A DNA stretch of 64,000 nt from Fomitopsis serialis (lineage: Eukaryota > Basidiomycota > Agaricomycetes > Polyporales > Fomitopsidaceae): contig NW_025955043.1 in NCBI RefSeq assembly GCF_022376445.1, forward strand, positions 62,001-126,000. Reading direction: 5' to 3'. The notes under the pieces were generated by a model. It had not been told where the DNA came from, ran no database searches, and worked only from the letters and a program-made list of their open reading frames with translations. This document shows positions 46,880-58,189 of the stretch, one piece after another. The position numbers were made by a program, and so were the translations under genes. Every line of letters starts with the position of its first letter. The stretch's first letter is position 1.

Positions 46880-47142
46880 CTTCCGCTTAACCCTCTGCGG
46901 CCTCTTACCCTTTGCCATTGCAGTCTGCTTGCCTGTCAAATGGGACAAAGGGTGTGCACCCTCTACGTATTCTTCATTGGCTTCATCCAACTTCTCGACT
47001 GACTCATCTTCATCTCCAATGTCTCATAGCGCGACGAGGAGGGAGGCGGACCACATGAATTCCAGAAGGCGTCCAGGTGACATCTCTTTGCATTGTCATG
47101 AATAGAAGGTTCAGCAGGTTTTGCTTGCTTACGCCTCTGAGT
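46880..47142 (-). pseudogene. 3' part of a gene split by hAT-like copy 2
   Basis: Minus-strand frame RRKQAKPAEPSIHD, AKRCHLDAFWNSCGPPP, then a frameshift and DEDESVEKLDEANEE...GKQTAMAKGKRPQRVKRKGKP with a TGA at about 46878. It is the continuation of 49003-49074 across the hAT insertion. The basic tail could bind nucleic acid. Family not recognised. Confidence 0.5.
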
Positions 47143-48994
47143 TAGTGCATTGCATGGGTATGGATAACCCATGTGGGTCATGGGTATGGGTATGCATGGG
47201 TATGGGTATGGGTAGCCAAAATCTGACCCATGAACCCATGTGACCCATGGACTACTGCAGTGCTAATCCAGCAGTAGAGAATGGTAACTGCTAGTCATGT
47301 AGTCTGTACTGTGTATCTCCCACAGTTTAACAGCCTATATGGTAATCCTGAAGCTTGCACCAGAGTTCTTTGCAATGACAGTATGGTAAAGTTCCCTTTC
47401 AGCAACCAGAAGACAAAGTTTGACATTTATCATTAAGTTATGCTCCAATGAAAGATACACAGACTGCTGAAGTTGTCAAAATGATGACAACAAGTGCATT
47501 ACAGTGAGGGTGCCATCATGCTGACCTCATCTTTCTAACTCACAATGATAGCTACTCCAGTGCCATGTATCTATGAGCTGAAATACAAAATATGACCAGA
47601 CTGAATCTTACCATGTAATTGTCCATGTTGGACAGCCAGTGATACTGTTTACTTTAATCTTTTGCTAGGCATCTGTGACATGACCACTCCTGATAGCATA
47701 AGAAGAATCAATATGGATACTGTGTCAAGGGCCTTTTGAGATGAACACTAGACCTGCAGTTTCAGTTTTACATTTTGCATAGATGCATTGTTAGTTAATT
47801 TACTAAATCCAGGATTTCAGCAATGTAGTAGGGCTATGATCATGCTGTTTATAAGAGATCATGGTCCCAGTTGTGTCACTTACTAACTAGCAATGCATTA
47901 AGCTCTCAATGAAAATGTCCACATCATGGGCTGGTCATGTTCATCCCCTGGCCCTATTTATCATATGTTGGTGAGAAACCTGTGACATAAGGCAGTATTC
48001 AGTGATGATGATTAGTAAATCAACCTAATATGCTCCTCTTCTCTGAGGCTAGTCTATGTAGCAGACTATTCATATTCATTGCACAATGCCACATCTTGCC
48101 TGTGTTTCAGTTAAATTGTTGTCTACCCTGAGTTTCTGCTCAATGTTGACCCACAGTAATCCTGCTACATTGGGGTGACCCATTGGGATATGGTGGATTT
48201 CAAAAGGCTCTGCTCATGGCATCACTATCCCTCTGTGTTGTGATGTGCATTTGTGTATACAGCCTTGCGATCCCCCAAATATTGTGGTCTCCCCACCTAA
48301 GATATGTACTGGAAATAAAGGTACAGTCACTGTTTATCAGGTTCTTTGATCCTTTGTCACATTTTGGATGATTTTGTCATGTTACCTTGCTTTGACCCAT
48401 TTAATTGACCTCTCCTCTCCATTGTTCTTGCATGTATATAAGTTGCTTGCATAACAGCCTACTGCCCTCATGTATATGCCTCCCATCTAATTGATGTATG
48501 TCCTGGCTTGCAAAACTGGAAACTCCACCTTCTATGTTGTGATTGACCATGCAGTCAGTGGGGTTGTTCTCAAAGTGGTAGCAGTAGATATGCACCATAA
48601 AACTGTCCTGCTTTGCTGCCCCATCATTGGACTGCAGGCTGTCTGGGACACTGTTCAAAGAGAACAGCCCCTAGTCACATCCATCTCCATGGCCCAGTGT
48701 CAGCTCTGTGGGGTTATTCATCCAATTGGCAAGCCAGTTGTGAGTCTGGTCTGAGCTCACTTGGCCAGTATGATACTGATCAACACACCCCATATCTTGC
48801 CAATTATGTTACCCATCATGCAAAATTATGAGTACAATGAACTGCACATAGATCTACCCATGATGGTACCCATACCCAAGGGTACCCATGATACCCATGC
48901 AAAACCCATACCCATGCCATGGGTATGCAACCCATGTGGGTATGGGTATGGGTATGCCCTCAGACACCCATGGGTACACCCACACTATGCACTA
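47143..48994 (-). mobile_element. hAT-like non-autonomous element, copy 2 (1852 bp, inverted)
   Basis: Reverse complement of copy 1 with its own 8-bp duplication CTCTGAGT (47135-47142 and 48995-49002). The different duplications show two independent insertions, not one inverted duplication event. The two copies are separated by a 678-bp spacer (46465-47142). Confidence 0.9.
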
Positions 48995-49002
48995 CTCTGA
49001 GT

Positions 49003-49074
49003 GTCCTCCTTCCCCCAGTTAAATGCATTGTTCTCGTCCACATCACGCCACACTTTCCTTTTTTGTCCACCTTC
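49003..49074 (-). pseudogene. Upstream exon piece of the gene split by hAT-like copy 2
   Basis: After an acceptor (ATTAG, 49075-49079 on the minus strand) reads GGQKRKVWRDVDENNAFNWG then KEDTQ. With the element and one CTCTGAGT copy removed it continues in frame into RRKQAKPAEPS at 47142. Confidence 0.5.
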
Positions 49075-49149
49075 CTAATGTGTTGCATCCTATACTCCCT
49101 GCATGAGCACACCATCCTTTCGTTATTCTTACAAACCTCACCTCATGAC

Positions 49150-49240
49150 GTGAAAATTGACTATCTGTTATGTATATAAGACCCTACGTTGTACAGCTCA
49201 CCTTAGTGTACCTTCGGAGACCAATCCAGTCTTATAACCT
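49150..49240 (+). promoter_or_regulatory. LTR-like TATA region
   Basis: GTATATAAGACCC at about 49162, followed by a T/C-rich leader, just upstream of a gypsy integrase scrap. Similar to 15310-15470. Confidence 0.3.
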
Positions 49241-49284
49241 GTGTGGACCATTGCACGCTTCTCCCCCTTGTATCATCACCACCT

Positions 49285-49425
49285 GCCTCTTCAGGTGTGT
49301 GAACACTACAATCAAAAGAATTGGGTCTCACGGCTGCCTGTGATCGAATTTGCACTTAACTTGGCCCATTCGGAAAGCACAGGCTACACACCATTCTTCC
49401 TTAACTGGCGGGTACAAGATCTTTG
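49285..49425 (+). pseudogene. Ty3/gypsy integrase scrap
   Basis: VCEHYNQKNWVSRLPVIEF then ALNLAHSESTGYTPFFLNWR is the end of the gypsy integrase core (W-V-x-x-L-P..EFA-N....ST-G-x-x-P-F). Only about 45 codons survive. It keeps several CpGs, so it may be younger than its surroundings. Confidence 0.7.
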
Positions 49426-49739
49426 TACAGCTGTGGGCACAGGATCAGCAATGCCCGTATCAGTTCAGCTCGTACGACTCCGTGACGGGCATCACTGAGC
49501 TCAGAGGTCTTTGGAACATCTGGCTGCCCCTGAGATACCACTGGCAATGGTGAGCCTCGGCAGTGAGCTGTGCACCTTGAGCTTCAATTATTTCATGAAG
49601 GGGATCTTCCACCTGATGGAGAACATTGAGGGTGGGGCACTCAGACAACTTCTGCCATTCTTCAAAGCCCATGCCATGGAACATGCCAGCAGTGTAAGCC
49701 CCTGTGGAAATGGTGACCTTGCGAGCAGTGTGCATCACA

Positions 49740-50690
49740 TCTAGGCAAAAAAGCAGCCAGCTCATCCTGCCCATTGTACTTGGGCAGCAGACACTAATTA
49801 ACATATGTTAGCGATGAGATACAAACAGGGGCCTTGGGACTCACCACACCGTGCCCCTTCCCAATATACTCTTCTGGGCCCCAATGATTACAGACCCCCT
49901 CATGAAGCTTGTTGAGGTCATCATCCCTGTGGAAAAGATACAGCTCAGCAGAGACCTTTCTGAGCAAGATTTCAAGCCCGTGCAAGACACCACTGAAGAG
50001 GATGTGACTTTCATCATCTGGTGAGGGGATAAACTTGTAGTCCAGCAGACTCTGGTCCATGTTCTTGAAGTTTGGTACCACCAAAGTGGTGCAGGCACTC
50101 TCATTGATGTTGATAATGATCCAAATGACTTTTTGGTACACTTTTCGACTGTCTTCCAATCCCTCAGTGCAATTGTTCTTGACCTGTGACATGTGAACAT
50201 GAGCTATCAGGCCCCAATGAACAATTTCCCACCTTCTCAAACACATCTTCCATAGTCTCACAAACACACGCCTCAAACTCTATGATGTCAACATTTGTAT
50301 TGTGAACCTCTCCATCAGACATGTACACATTGCATGGTGGATTGATATGGATTGATGTCACAAGATCTGGGATCTTGAATTGCATGTGTCCGTCACTGCA
50401 GAGGATGCCTAATGTATGTCCACCATCTAGGACTAACTGCAGGGAGCTCAATTTCATACAAGGCTGTACTTCCTTTGCAACCCGCAGCGTCAACACTGTG
50501 AATTGCATCCTGGTGAAGGGGGCTTGTCCTGGTCATCACCAGCTCTGAATCATCTGTATTGTACTCAAAGGTTGATTGAGGATAAGTTGAGCTGTCATAA
50601 GAATGGTAAACCTTTGAAGATGTACAAGATTGCTTGCAAGACAGGGTGATAGTCACCCAGGTGTTACAGGAGCTCCTCCCACCCTTCAAG
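49740..50690 (-). pseudogene. Decayed spliced gene of unknown family
   Basis: Successive minus-strand frames read YDSSTYPQSTFEYNTDDSE, then LVLDGGHTLGILCSDGHMQF with IEFEACVCETMEDVFEKVGN, then WIIININESACTTLVVPNF, ILFSGVLHGLEILLRKVSAE and LYLFHRDDDLNKLHEGVCNH. The shift between blocks coincides with CACCTTCTC..ACCTGT splice-like borders. The protein-like composition in CpG-poor DNA suggests a once functional gene, perhaps of the multicopy transposon-associated kind. Not recognised. Confidence 0.4.
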
Positions 50691-50699
50691 CAGAAATTT

Positions 50700-51566
50700 G
50701 GTGACCTGGTACATGCATAACATCATTAGACAACACAAGCAACCTTAAGAAAGGACAGCCTACAGTGCGCTTAGCCTGAATGTAAGGGAAGGTTGTGAAG
50801 AGCCTGTCCAGTGCATACGGCACTGTACAGTTGTCTCAACTAGTAGTTGCTGTCTCCGTGGTAGACCTCCAAAGTAATATTGCTCCAGACCTCACAACTA
50901 CGTCTGCGGTGCATGTTGATATTGATTCTGCATGTGCCACTGCAAAGTGGTGGATGGGATGGAAGGTGACTCACCTGTTGTGCACGCATGACAACACAAA
51001 GCTGTAGGCTGAGCGGAGGAAGCAGGAATAGGGTACCACCCCTCGCAGTGGGCTCCAGTTGTGTAGCTTGAGTGCATCTTGCTCCTGGGCACGATGTTCG
51101 AGGGGCAGGACAATCTGTTGCTTCAGGGATGGAAGTGACATGGGTGGAAAGGGGAAGATGTACGACGATGGAGGGGATGAGTGCCAATGACAGACCTCGT
51201 AATATGCCTATTGCTCGCTGTCCTTGTCTTCAGTTCTCCAACTTGAAGCCTCCTCTCGTGTGTGCTCCTGGCTGATTCTGCTGTCTCCTCTGAGTCACTT
51301 TGTCTGGGCTCTGTATGTCCTTGTTCTCGTCCTTCTGTAAACACTATGCTCATTCCTTAGTCACTGAACTCATTCTGCGGTATCTCGGACCTTGTTCCGT
51401 ATTTGCTGTGCTTGTTCTGCTGGTTGCTAGGCTCATTCCGCGAGTCTGTGGCACTGATTCTTGATAGCCTGAGTCAGTCAACATTGACCAACCCAGGGAG
51501 GCACTCCCAGCTCCAGAAAATATGATGAGAACACTGTGAGCTAGGCTTGCAGTTGTCTAGAATATG
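50700..51566. other. Repeat-derived DNA, no supported gene
   Basis: Moderately GC-rich in 51000-51470, with more CpG than its neighbours. Short frames on both strands, none with a motif. Confidence 0.35.
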
Positions 51567-53290
51567 ATCCCTGAGGTACGAAGGAATCATTCTTATGACT
51601 GCTGAGAATGTAATGCTTAGCATGGAGCCCAATGCAGAAGGTCTTTCCCACAGTGCATGTGACTGTTTGAGCGCCAGATAACCAAAGATAAGTAACACTT
51701 ACTATGCCATCATTAGCTGTGTTTCAAATTTCAGACTCCCAGACGACGCAACTTGCACCAACACACCCAAACAAGTGCTGTGGCTGACAATTCCCTATGG
51801 ACTGGGGGCTCCTGTAACGTCTAGCTTGGAGCCCAATATGGAAAGTGGTGAACATGGCATGTGACCTGACCGCTGGCACTGGGCTCCAATATATTCAATC
51901 ACTTTTTGCAACAGTAAGCACCCACAAATGGGTATGGCAATTATATAGTCAACTTGTAGCCCTTGTTTCATAGAGTCTACAGTAATATTGTTGGGCCCCA
52001 GTAGTGGCTAGTTAGGCCAGAAAATGCAAAATACAAAAAAGCACAAGAGACTTTGCAGAATTCAAACTGCTCATTTTCACCCTAGATATGTAGCACATGA
52101 CCCATACAGTATAGCCATGTGTGTCAGACATCATGAAAATGCCTTATGGTGCCACAACAGAGCTCAGAATGGGCAAGGACTGCTATTTCATGCTTGCACA
52201 TGGTATTATTGCTTACCTTCCATATATGGTAACATAATGTAAACATCACAGGCCTCAGCAACATGCCATAGTACTCTATGAATATCTTCTGATTTATCTG
52301 CTATTTATGGAACACCAGACATTCACTTCAGTGAGAATTACAGGTTACTCACCATTTAAAGCAATGTGGGCTTTTGTGATACTTCTTGTGCAAAAGCCCT
52401 CCCACAACTTGCCTGGAATGTGTATTTTCCTGGATAACATTAGTTACAGATCACAGGTATACATACCTCTGTTGCACTAAAAAAGGCACAATGGCCACTG
52501 TGTCTAGCCAGTCACATGATCCATGACGTGGGGTCGCAGCACCCGCAGCAGTGTTTTACCACTGCAAGTGCTGGAGAACATCCAATTGACTGGGAGATAC
52601 ATTCCTGGAATGTGTTCTGGGAATGCCCCTGTGGAACACCCCTAGGAACGCTGGTCACAGAGTGACAGAGGGCAAAGTGTACGTAGCAGCCTATGTCATA
52701 AGCAGGTATTTCCTAATCTGGAAGTCACTATGTATACTTAGAATGCTTATTACACTGACTCTGTCACACATTTGTACAACTGTAAGAACTTGTGGTCTTG
52801 ATTCTGCTGTAGATAAATGCAAGCTAGTGGCTCTACGTTCATGCAGACACAGCCATGTGTGTGCTCCTAATAGGTCTGATATATATTTACAATCACAACA
52901 TAGTGGTTCTACTATTTTTCGTAGCATCTGCCTTATATAGCACACTGAATCAATGAGTGTAGGAATGTATACTGTTCTAATTGTTTTCAATACAAGCACA
53001 GAGCAGACAAACACAATGATTGAGAAAATCACAAATGCCTATAGCTATGGAAAGATGCAAATATGCCAGTTGCTTGAACTGATGCAATCATGCACTCTGA
53101 ATATTCCATCATTTTTACAGTATTTACTAGGCACACAAAGCACTTCCCAGTGTGAAATTGCCAATTGGGAGGGGACCTGCCATATGTAGTAATCCTGATT
53201 CAAGTTGTGTGATAGCTCCTGCTTCACTGGCACAGACCCTCCCATAATTTACCTAGCCTTCATAGTTCCTTATGCATGGAACTAAGCATG
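51567..53290 (+). repeat. Repeat family A, copy 2
   Basis: Similar to 32028-33950 over most of its length. It diverges between about 52555 and 52790, where copy 1 has other sequence. It ends where the gypsy element begins, so the gypsy 5' part may be truncated by this junction. Confidence 0.7.
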
Positions 53291-53330
53291 AACATGTGCA
53301 GGATATTCATTCTGAGGCCACATAACCTCC

Positions 53331-53663
53331 TTGTGTAGGCTCAGAGAAGCCCCAAATACCCCAGAAAATCATATTTCTGAGCACTCTGAAAGTGATGATG
53401 AAGCATATGAGGAAGAAGCTATTGTTATGGCAGCAGAAAGATCAGCCAAGACTACTCGTACAGCTAGGAGAGAAGTAATGGATCATGTCAGTATTCCACC
53501 AGCTAATTACAAGACCAAAGAACAATCAGCCAATAAATCCAGTAGTTCTACAAAAGCTGCTGATAGTGAAATTCCAACAGCTGTCAAACAATCTGTGAAG
53601 TCTTCTAGTAATAAAGAAGGTACAGATCAAACCTCAAAACTGGAGAAAACAACAGCCAATTGA
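53331..53663 (+). pseudogene. Gypsy gag tail / pre-protease linker
   Basis: Charged linker ISEHSESDDEAYEEEAIV, MAAERSAKTTRTARREVMD, then Ser/Lys-rich to a TGA at 53661. The downstream pol frame overlaps it in +1 (KPQNWRKQQPIDVHGPGP), so either a frameshift or a programmed shift links them. The gag capsid and knuckle are missing. Confidence 0.6.
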
Positions 53664-53664
53664 T

Positions 53665-54660
53665 GTGCATGGGCCTGGTCCAGTTATTATAGATGATGAT
53701 GCATTTATGGATGATGATACTACTCATCCAGAAGGCCCACAGCCCAAATCCAACAAGCCTACAGTACAGAAGGATGCTAATAAACCAGCTCCATCTGTTA
53801 ATAAACCAGAAGTCAAAAGAGTTCCCAGAAAATCAGATATTCAAGTTCATGTTGATACATCAGGAGTGTTGAGCAAAGTGCTGAGTACACCTATTACTCT
53901 AGCAGTAGGAGAGGTATTAGGAATATCCAAGGAAATGTCTCATCAATTACAAGAGGTACTGAAGCCCAAACAGCAGCCAAATTTGGTTGCATATTCATAT
54001 AATACCAAGACTAGAGGAGCACTTATTAAATTGCCTATGATGTGTGATGGTCATCCATTCACAGCTATCATTGATACAGGTTCACAGCTCAATCTAGTCA
54101 ACTCTAGACTTATTAAATCTGGAGTACTCAGAAGACCTGTTGACATGACAAAGAAAATTACTATATTTGATGCTAATGGAGGACACAAGACATTAAGTGG
54201 ACTCATGCAAAAAGTAATATTGCACTGTGAAGGAGATATGGCTCCTACAACAGTAAATGCATGGGTAACACAGGATGCTCCATTTGATTTCCTATTGGGT
54301 AGACCATGGCAAAGAGGAAATCTAGTATCAATTGAAGAAAGAATTGATGGAACCTATATTGTATTCAGGCATAAAGAAACTGGGCAAGTTCAGTATGAGG
54401 TCCTAGTAGACCCAGCTGATCAAGATCCTACAGGAGAATATAGTCCTGCAGTATGGCAAGCCATAGAGTCATTTGGTTTTGACTTTGAGCCAGATGGCAA
54501 TGTTGGCACTTATCTAGCCAATGCATTCCCACAGAAGCTTACTAATGAAGGTGAAGAAGCATTTATTGGAATGACTATAGTACAAGAGGAGGTACAGCTA
54601 CATTTTGAGTCACAAAACACATTATTAGCCACTGAACTCAATGAGAAATGCATGCAAAAG
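53665..54660 (+). pseudogene. Gypsy aspartic protease region
   Basis: The frame is open without an ATG at its start. Retropepsin active site is FTAIIDTGSQLNLVNS (DTG about 137 codons in) with the second hallmark FDFLLGRPW about 70 residues later. The flanks fit (YNTKTRGALIKLPMMCDGH before, QYEVLVDPADQD after). It cleaves the polyprotein in an active element. AT-rich and CpG-poor up to about 54655, where composition changes abruptly. The frame stays open to 55905. Confidence 0.75.
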
Positions 54661-57450
54661 CGCTCCATTAACGAAGTTGCCATAATCGACAAGGCCGAGC
54701 CTATCCCCGAGCCTTCGGGTACGGTAAGCACCCGAACCATCCTCGCCGCAACTCGCTTACCTCTTGCCAGCTCATCCCATGTACGAGAAAAGCCAGAAAT
54801 ATTTGGTAAGCGTGTTTTCACTCGTGCTAATGCACTGATCGCGTTTCCGCAGCCCACAGATCTGGGAGAAAGTCGATGCAGTACATCGCTCGCACTCCCA
54901 CTGACTCCGAGTGAATTAGCGCCCACGGAGCGATCCTCGAAAACCACCCAAGATAAAAGAAGTATAGCCTTGCAAAACAACAAAAGAGGGCCGGGTGCGT
55001 ACGAGGTGAGTCTGGCGAGTCTCCTAACGTGTTCTGTCATGAAATCCGCAGATCCGAGCCGCTACAAAGGTGAGCCAGTCAATTTGCAGTATAGCTCAAA
55101 CTACTCACCTACAAATACCCTCGAAATGAAGCTAGAAACGCGGTGTCCGACCAGCAGACTATCAGGTGAGCTCAGACGAGGTGAGACGAGCCTGACGCCT
55201 CGAAAATCTAGTCCTTATGCGACCATTTCAGACCTGACAAATTCACCGGGTATTCTGTGCCTGGGGATGATCCCAAACCGAAAAAGGTACGCTCTAACAC
55301 GTTCTGATGCAGCAACTGACCCCCAAAATGATGTAGGAGCTTCGTATGAGTGTTCTAGACATGTACGACACGCGCTACGAAGATCGCCGCTGCATGCGAA
55401 CTCGCGGCAGTATTTTCTGCGCGTGGTAAGCACCCCAACTGACATCCGCGAGAACTTACAATCTTGTATCATAAACGCGCCATGTGTCATGCTCCGGGCA
55501 TGCTATAAGAGTGCAAAGGTGAGTCCTGTACACTCGGACGAGCTGTTGTCTTGTTCACACCCTTTCTTTTCCGTTGCAGACATGTCCGCTTTTTTGCCAG
55601 TCGACTCTTCTCGCCCCGACCTCGCCGGCTACCACTTGCACCCGCACCCCGTCGTCGCTGGGCGACACAACAACCCGAACACAATGCAATATGTCCTCCC
55701 TGCGCTGTACCCGTCAAACACCAACTACCTCCTGAGTCTTGGAGCTTTGCAGGTCTCGCATTTCACTGCAAAAGATGCTCTCGGCAACATCCTGGCCTCG
55801 TCCGATGGTGTAATCGAGTACCCGCCTTACCAGACGACGCAAGGAGGGGATCTACCTTCACGATGCTACGGTTGTGTTCCACCGTGCAAACCAGGAGTTC
55901 GCTGACGTCGACAAAACGAACGCTTTGCTCATTCAATATGCCGGCACTGTCCCTCTCGACCATTCAGCCTTCATGCACCGACTCTACGAGTGTCTGCTCG
56001 TCCCGGACGACTCGCCGCCGTCTTCGCCGCCCTGCTCATCTGGCCCGGAACAGCCATCTTCGCTTACCGAGTCCAACATCGAATATATCAATGAGCTCGT
56101 CAAGAACTTGAGACCGGCTGTCGACCGCATGTACGCACGCGTTGGTATGTTCATTTACCGATTCTTTCATTCAAAACAGCCTCTGATACAACTTACAGAA
56201 GAGGATCTCACGCAGCTGCGTGCAGTCGAGGCACGAGACCCACCATCTCCATGTGCGCCGTGCGACGCAGGGCCGACACATGCATTTCAAGAATGTGTGA
56301 AGCCTACCGAGGACCCTGTCACCTCTGCAGACGAGCTCCCGCCGCGCCCGTCTTGTGTGCCCGCATTTTCCGTCTCTGGCTCGCTGACCCCGGACGCCGC
56401 GAAGCTGCACCTTGACCGCCAGATCACCGACATTCTAGGCTCTGACGACGAAGATCCGAGTCGCTGGGATGCTCGCAGCATGTGGCCGAGCCCGCCTTCG
56501 ACTCCCTCTGAGCACAACATGCCCACCAGCTCGATTTCATACCTGCCACTCCCGCGCCGTGACGACGTCATCCAACCTCGACGCACTGTCTTCCCCGAGC
56601 TTGACGACGACTTGGACGACTCGTATATCGACCTCGCTGCCGAGCTTCGCGCCCGCACTTATACGAGCAAGACCGTCCGGTTTGACCTGCCAGATGAGCT
56701 TCGCAGCTCGGACACCTCGGAAAGCGCAGTACATGCACCTCCGAACTCGCCAGGTATGTCTACCACATTATCTCTTCGATATCCCTACGTTTACACGAAC
56801 TACCTAGACGATGTTCTCGCTATTCCAACTCGTAGCTCGACCCCCGACAGCCTTCTGGGCTTAATATCGGGATCCTCATCTTCTGACTCTCCAACCACAC
56901 CTCCCGCCTCGCCGTCCTCGCTCCCGGACCCAGAGCTCGAAGAGATCGAGACGCGCCTCATCATGCTTACCTGGGAAATAATCACAGCACTCACCTGTGG
57001 CACTGTGTTCGACTCTTTCCACGACATCATCGGTGTCCGCCGGGCTGCCCTCGAGATTACCGAGATCGCCATGACGCATGCCGCGTTTGACGGCATGCTT
57101 GACTTGAAGTGTACCGAAGCTTGGAGACCCGGACGCATCCAGCACGAAGTTCAGACTCATGCGGATTTCGCTTCGCTCTTTCATCCCCATCTCGGCTGTC
57201 CATTCCTGTGGCCACTCGAACGCCTCTACCTTGCCGAATGTGAAGCTTATTTTCGCCGCTTCCCAACTCACGACCCGACGCGTGGCTTCTACGACGACAC
57301 GGACGCATTCCTCGAAGCCATCGACACTGTTCTTAACGTCCGCCCCAACCTCCCGACAGTTCATGACTTGTGTGAGCAAGGCAGTCTTGGCTACGTTGGG
57401 CAGCTCATTGACGTGCCCTACGTCATCTAGACAGGGCAGAACATTGTACG
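54661..57450 (+). other. CpG-rich, intron-bearing gene-like segment between protease and RT
   Basis: From 54661 CpG becomes frequent. At least five strong donor/acceptor pairs are visible: 54724-54770, 54806-54852, 55006-55051, 55287-55336 and 55519-55579, with CTAAC/CTGAC branch sites. Spliced exons read PDKFTGYSVPGDDPKPKK then ELRMSVLDMYDTRYEDRR. The main body starts at 55582 (SAFLPVDSSRPDLAGYHLHP), has a frameshift near 55848, and continues (IYLHDATVVFHRANQEFADV, then TWEIITALTCGTVFDSFHDI, CPFLWPLERLYLAECEAYFR) to a TAG at 57428. From memory similar sequence accompanies some basidiomycete gypsy elements, which would make it a family-specific linker or accessory protein. Function unknown. 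Confidence 0.55.
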
Positions 57451-58150
57451 TCTTCAGCATCTATATCCACCTCATCATTTCTAATTTGTCTCTTGAAGCT
57501 CGTGTTGTCTGTGCTAATTATTCTGTAACATCGCTCGACGCAGGTCCGTCGGCACTTAAGCGATCATACCCCGTTGGCGACTTGTATGTATTGGATCTTC
57601 ACCGTCTGTGTTTTGTGTTTGATACAAATCCTTGCGATGTCTTTTCATATGTTATATCTATGTTTGATTCCTTTTTGCCCATCTGTTTCGTATTGACTTC
57701 GCGTGGTGCGAGTACACCGGCACTTATGTGATCCTCAGCCACCCATTCAATCTTAGTGTGTTCTTCGATGTCTTGCTTACTGTTTCTTTGTGTCAGGTCC
57801 CGTTTTATCCACCATTGTATGATTAAATCTGTTCTTACTTCTGGCTCACTGACCCCACCTTCATTTATTTGTGATCATGTTAAATTGGTTGACTGTACTT
57901 GTATTAAACTCGCTGCTTCGCGCCGAGTAGCCCGCGGGTCTCGGGCTTTTGTGTCCACTGTACCACCCACGAAATACTACGCATTTCATGGGGAATTTTC
58001 GGCGAAATCTGGTGAAGACTTCGAGCGCATTTGTGATGACTGCGAGTGCAATTCAAAAGATAATAGTGGACTTGTACTCGGAATAAAGCTTGGAGGGCTT
58101 AGTAATGAGTCTATGGACTCCAGAAAATGCCCGAAAAATGCGAATAAAAA
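57451..58150 (+). other. T-rich tail of the CpG-rich segment
   Basis: Pyrimidine-rich, 3'-UTR-like DNA (TTTGTGTTTGATAC, TTTCTTTGTGTCAG) without a supported frame until the pol frame resumes. CpG-rich stretches persist to about 58190. No transposon ends or target duplication were found at the two borders (54655 and about 58190). Confidence 0.4.
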
Positions 58151-58189
58151 TCTGGATGACTACGAGACTATACCAAGTCGAAGACAGCA

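Noticed and set aside
46380..48980. ACCCATA/GGGTAC hexamers as interstitial telomere repeats
   Set aside because: Fungal telomeres are typically TTAGGG-like. These hexamers are palindromic, occur on both strands and are confined to element ends.
44613..48994. The perfect inverted repeat as an assembly artefact
   Set aside because: Each arm has its own, different 8-bp target duplication and a unique 678-bp spacer separates them. An artefactual inverted duplication would not create this.
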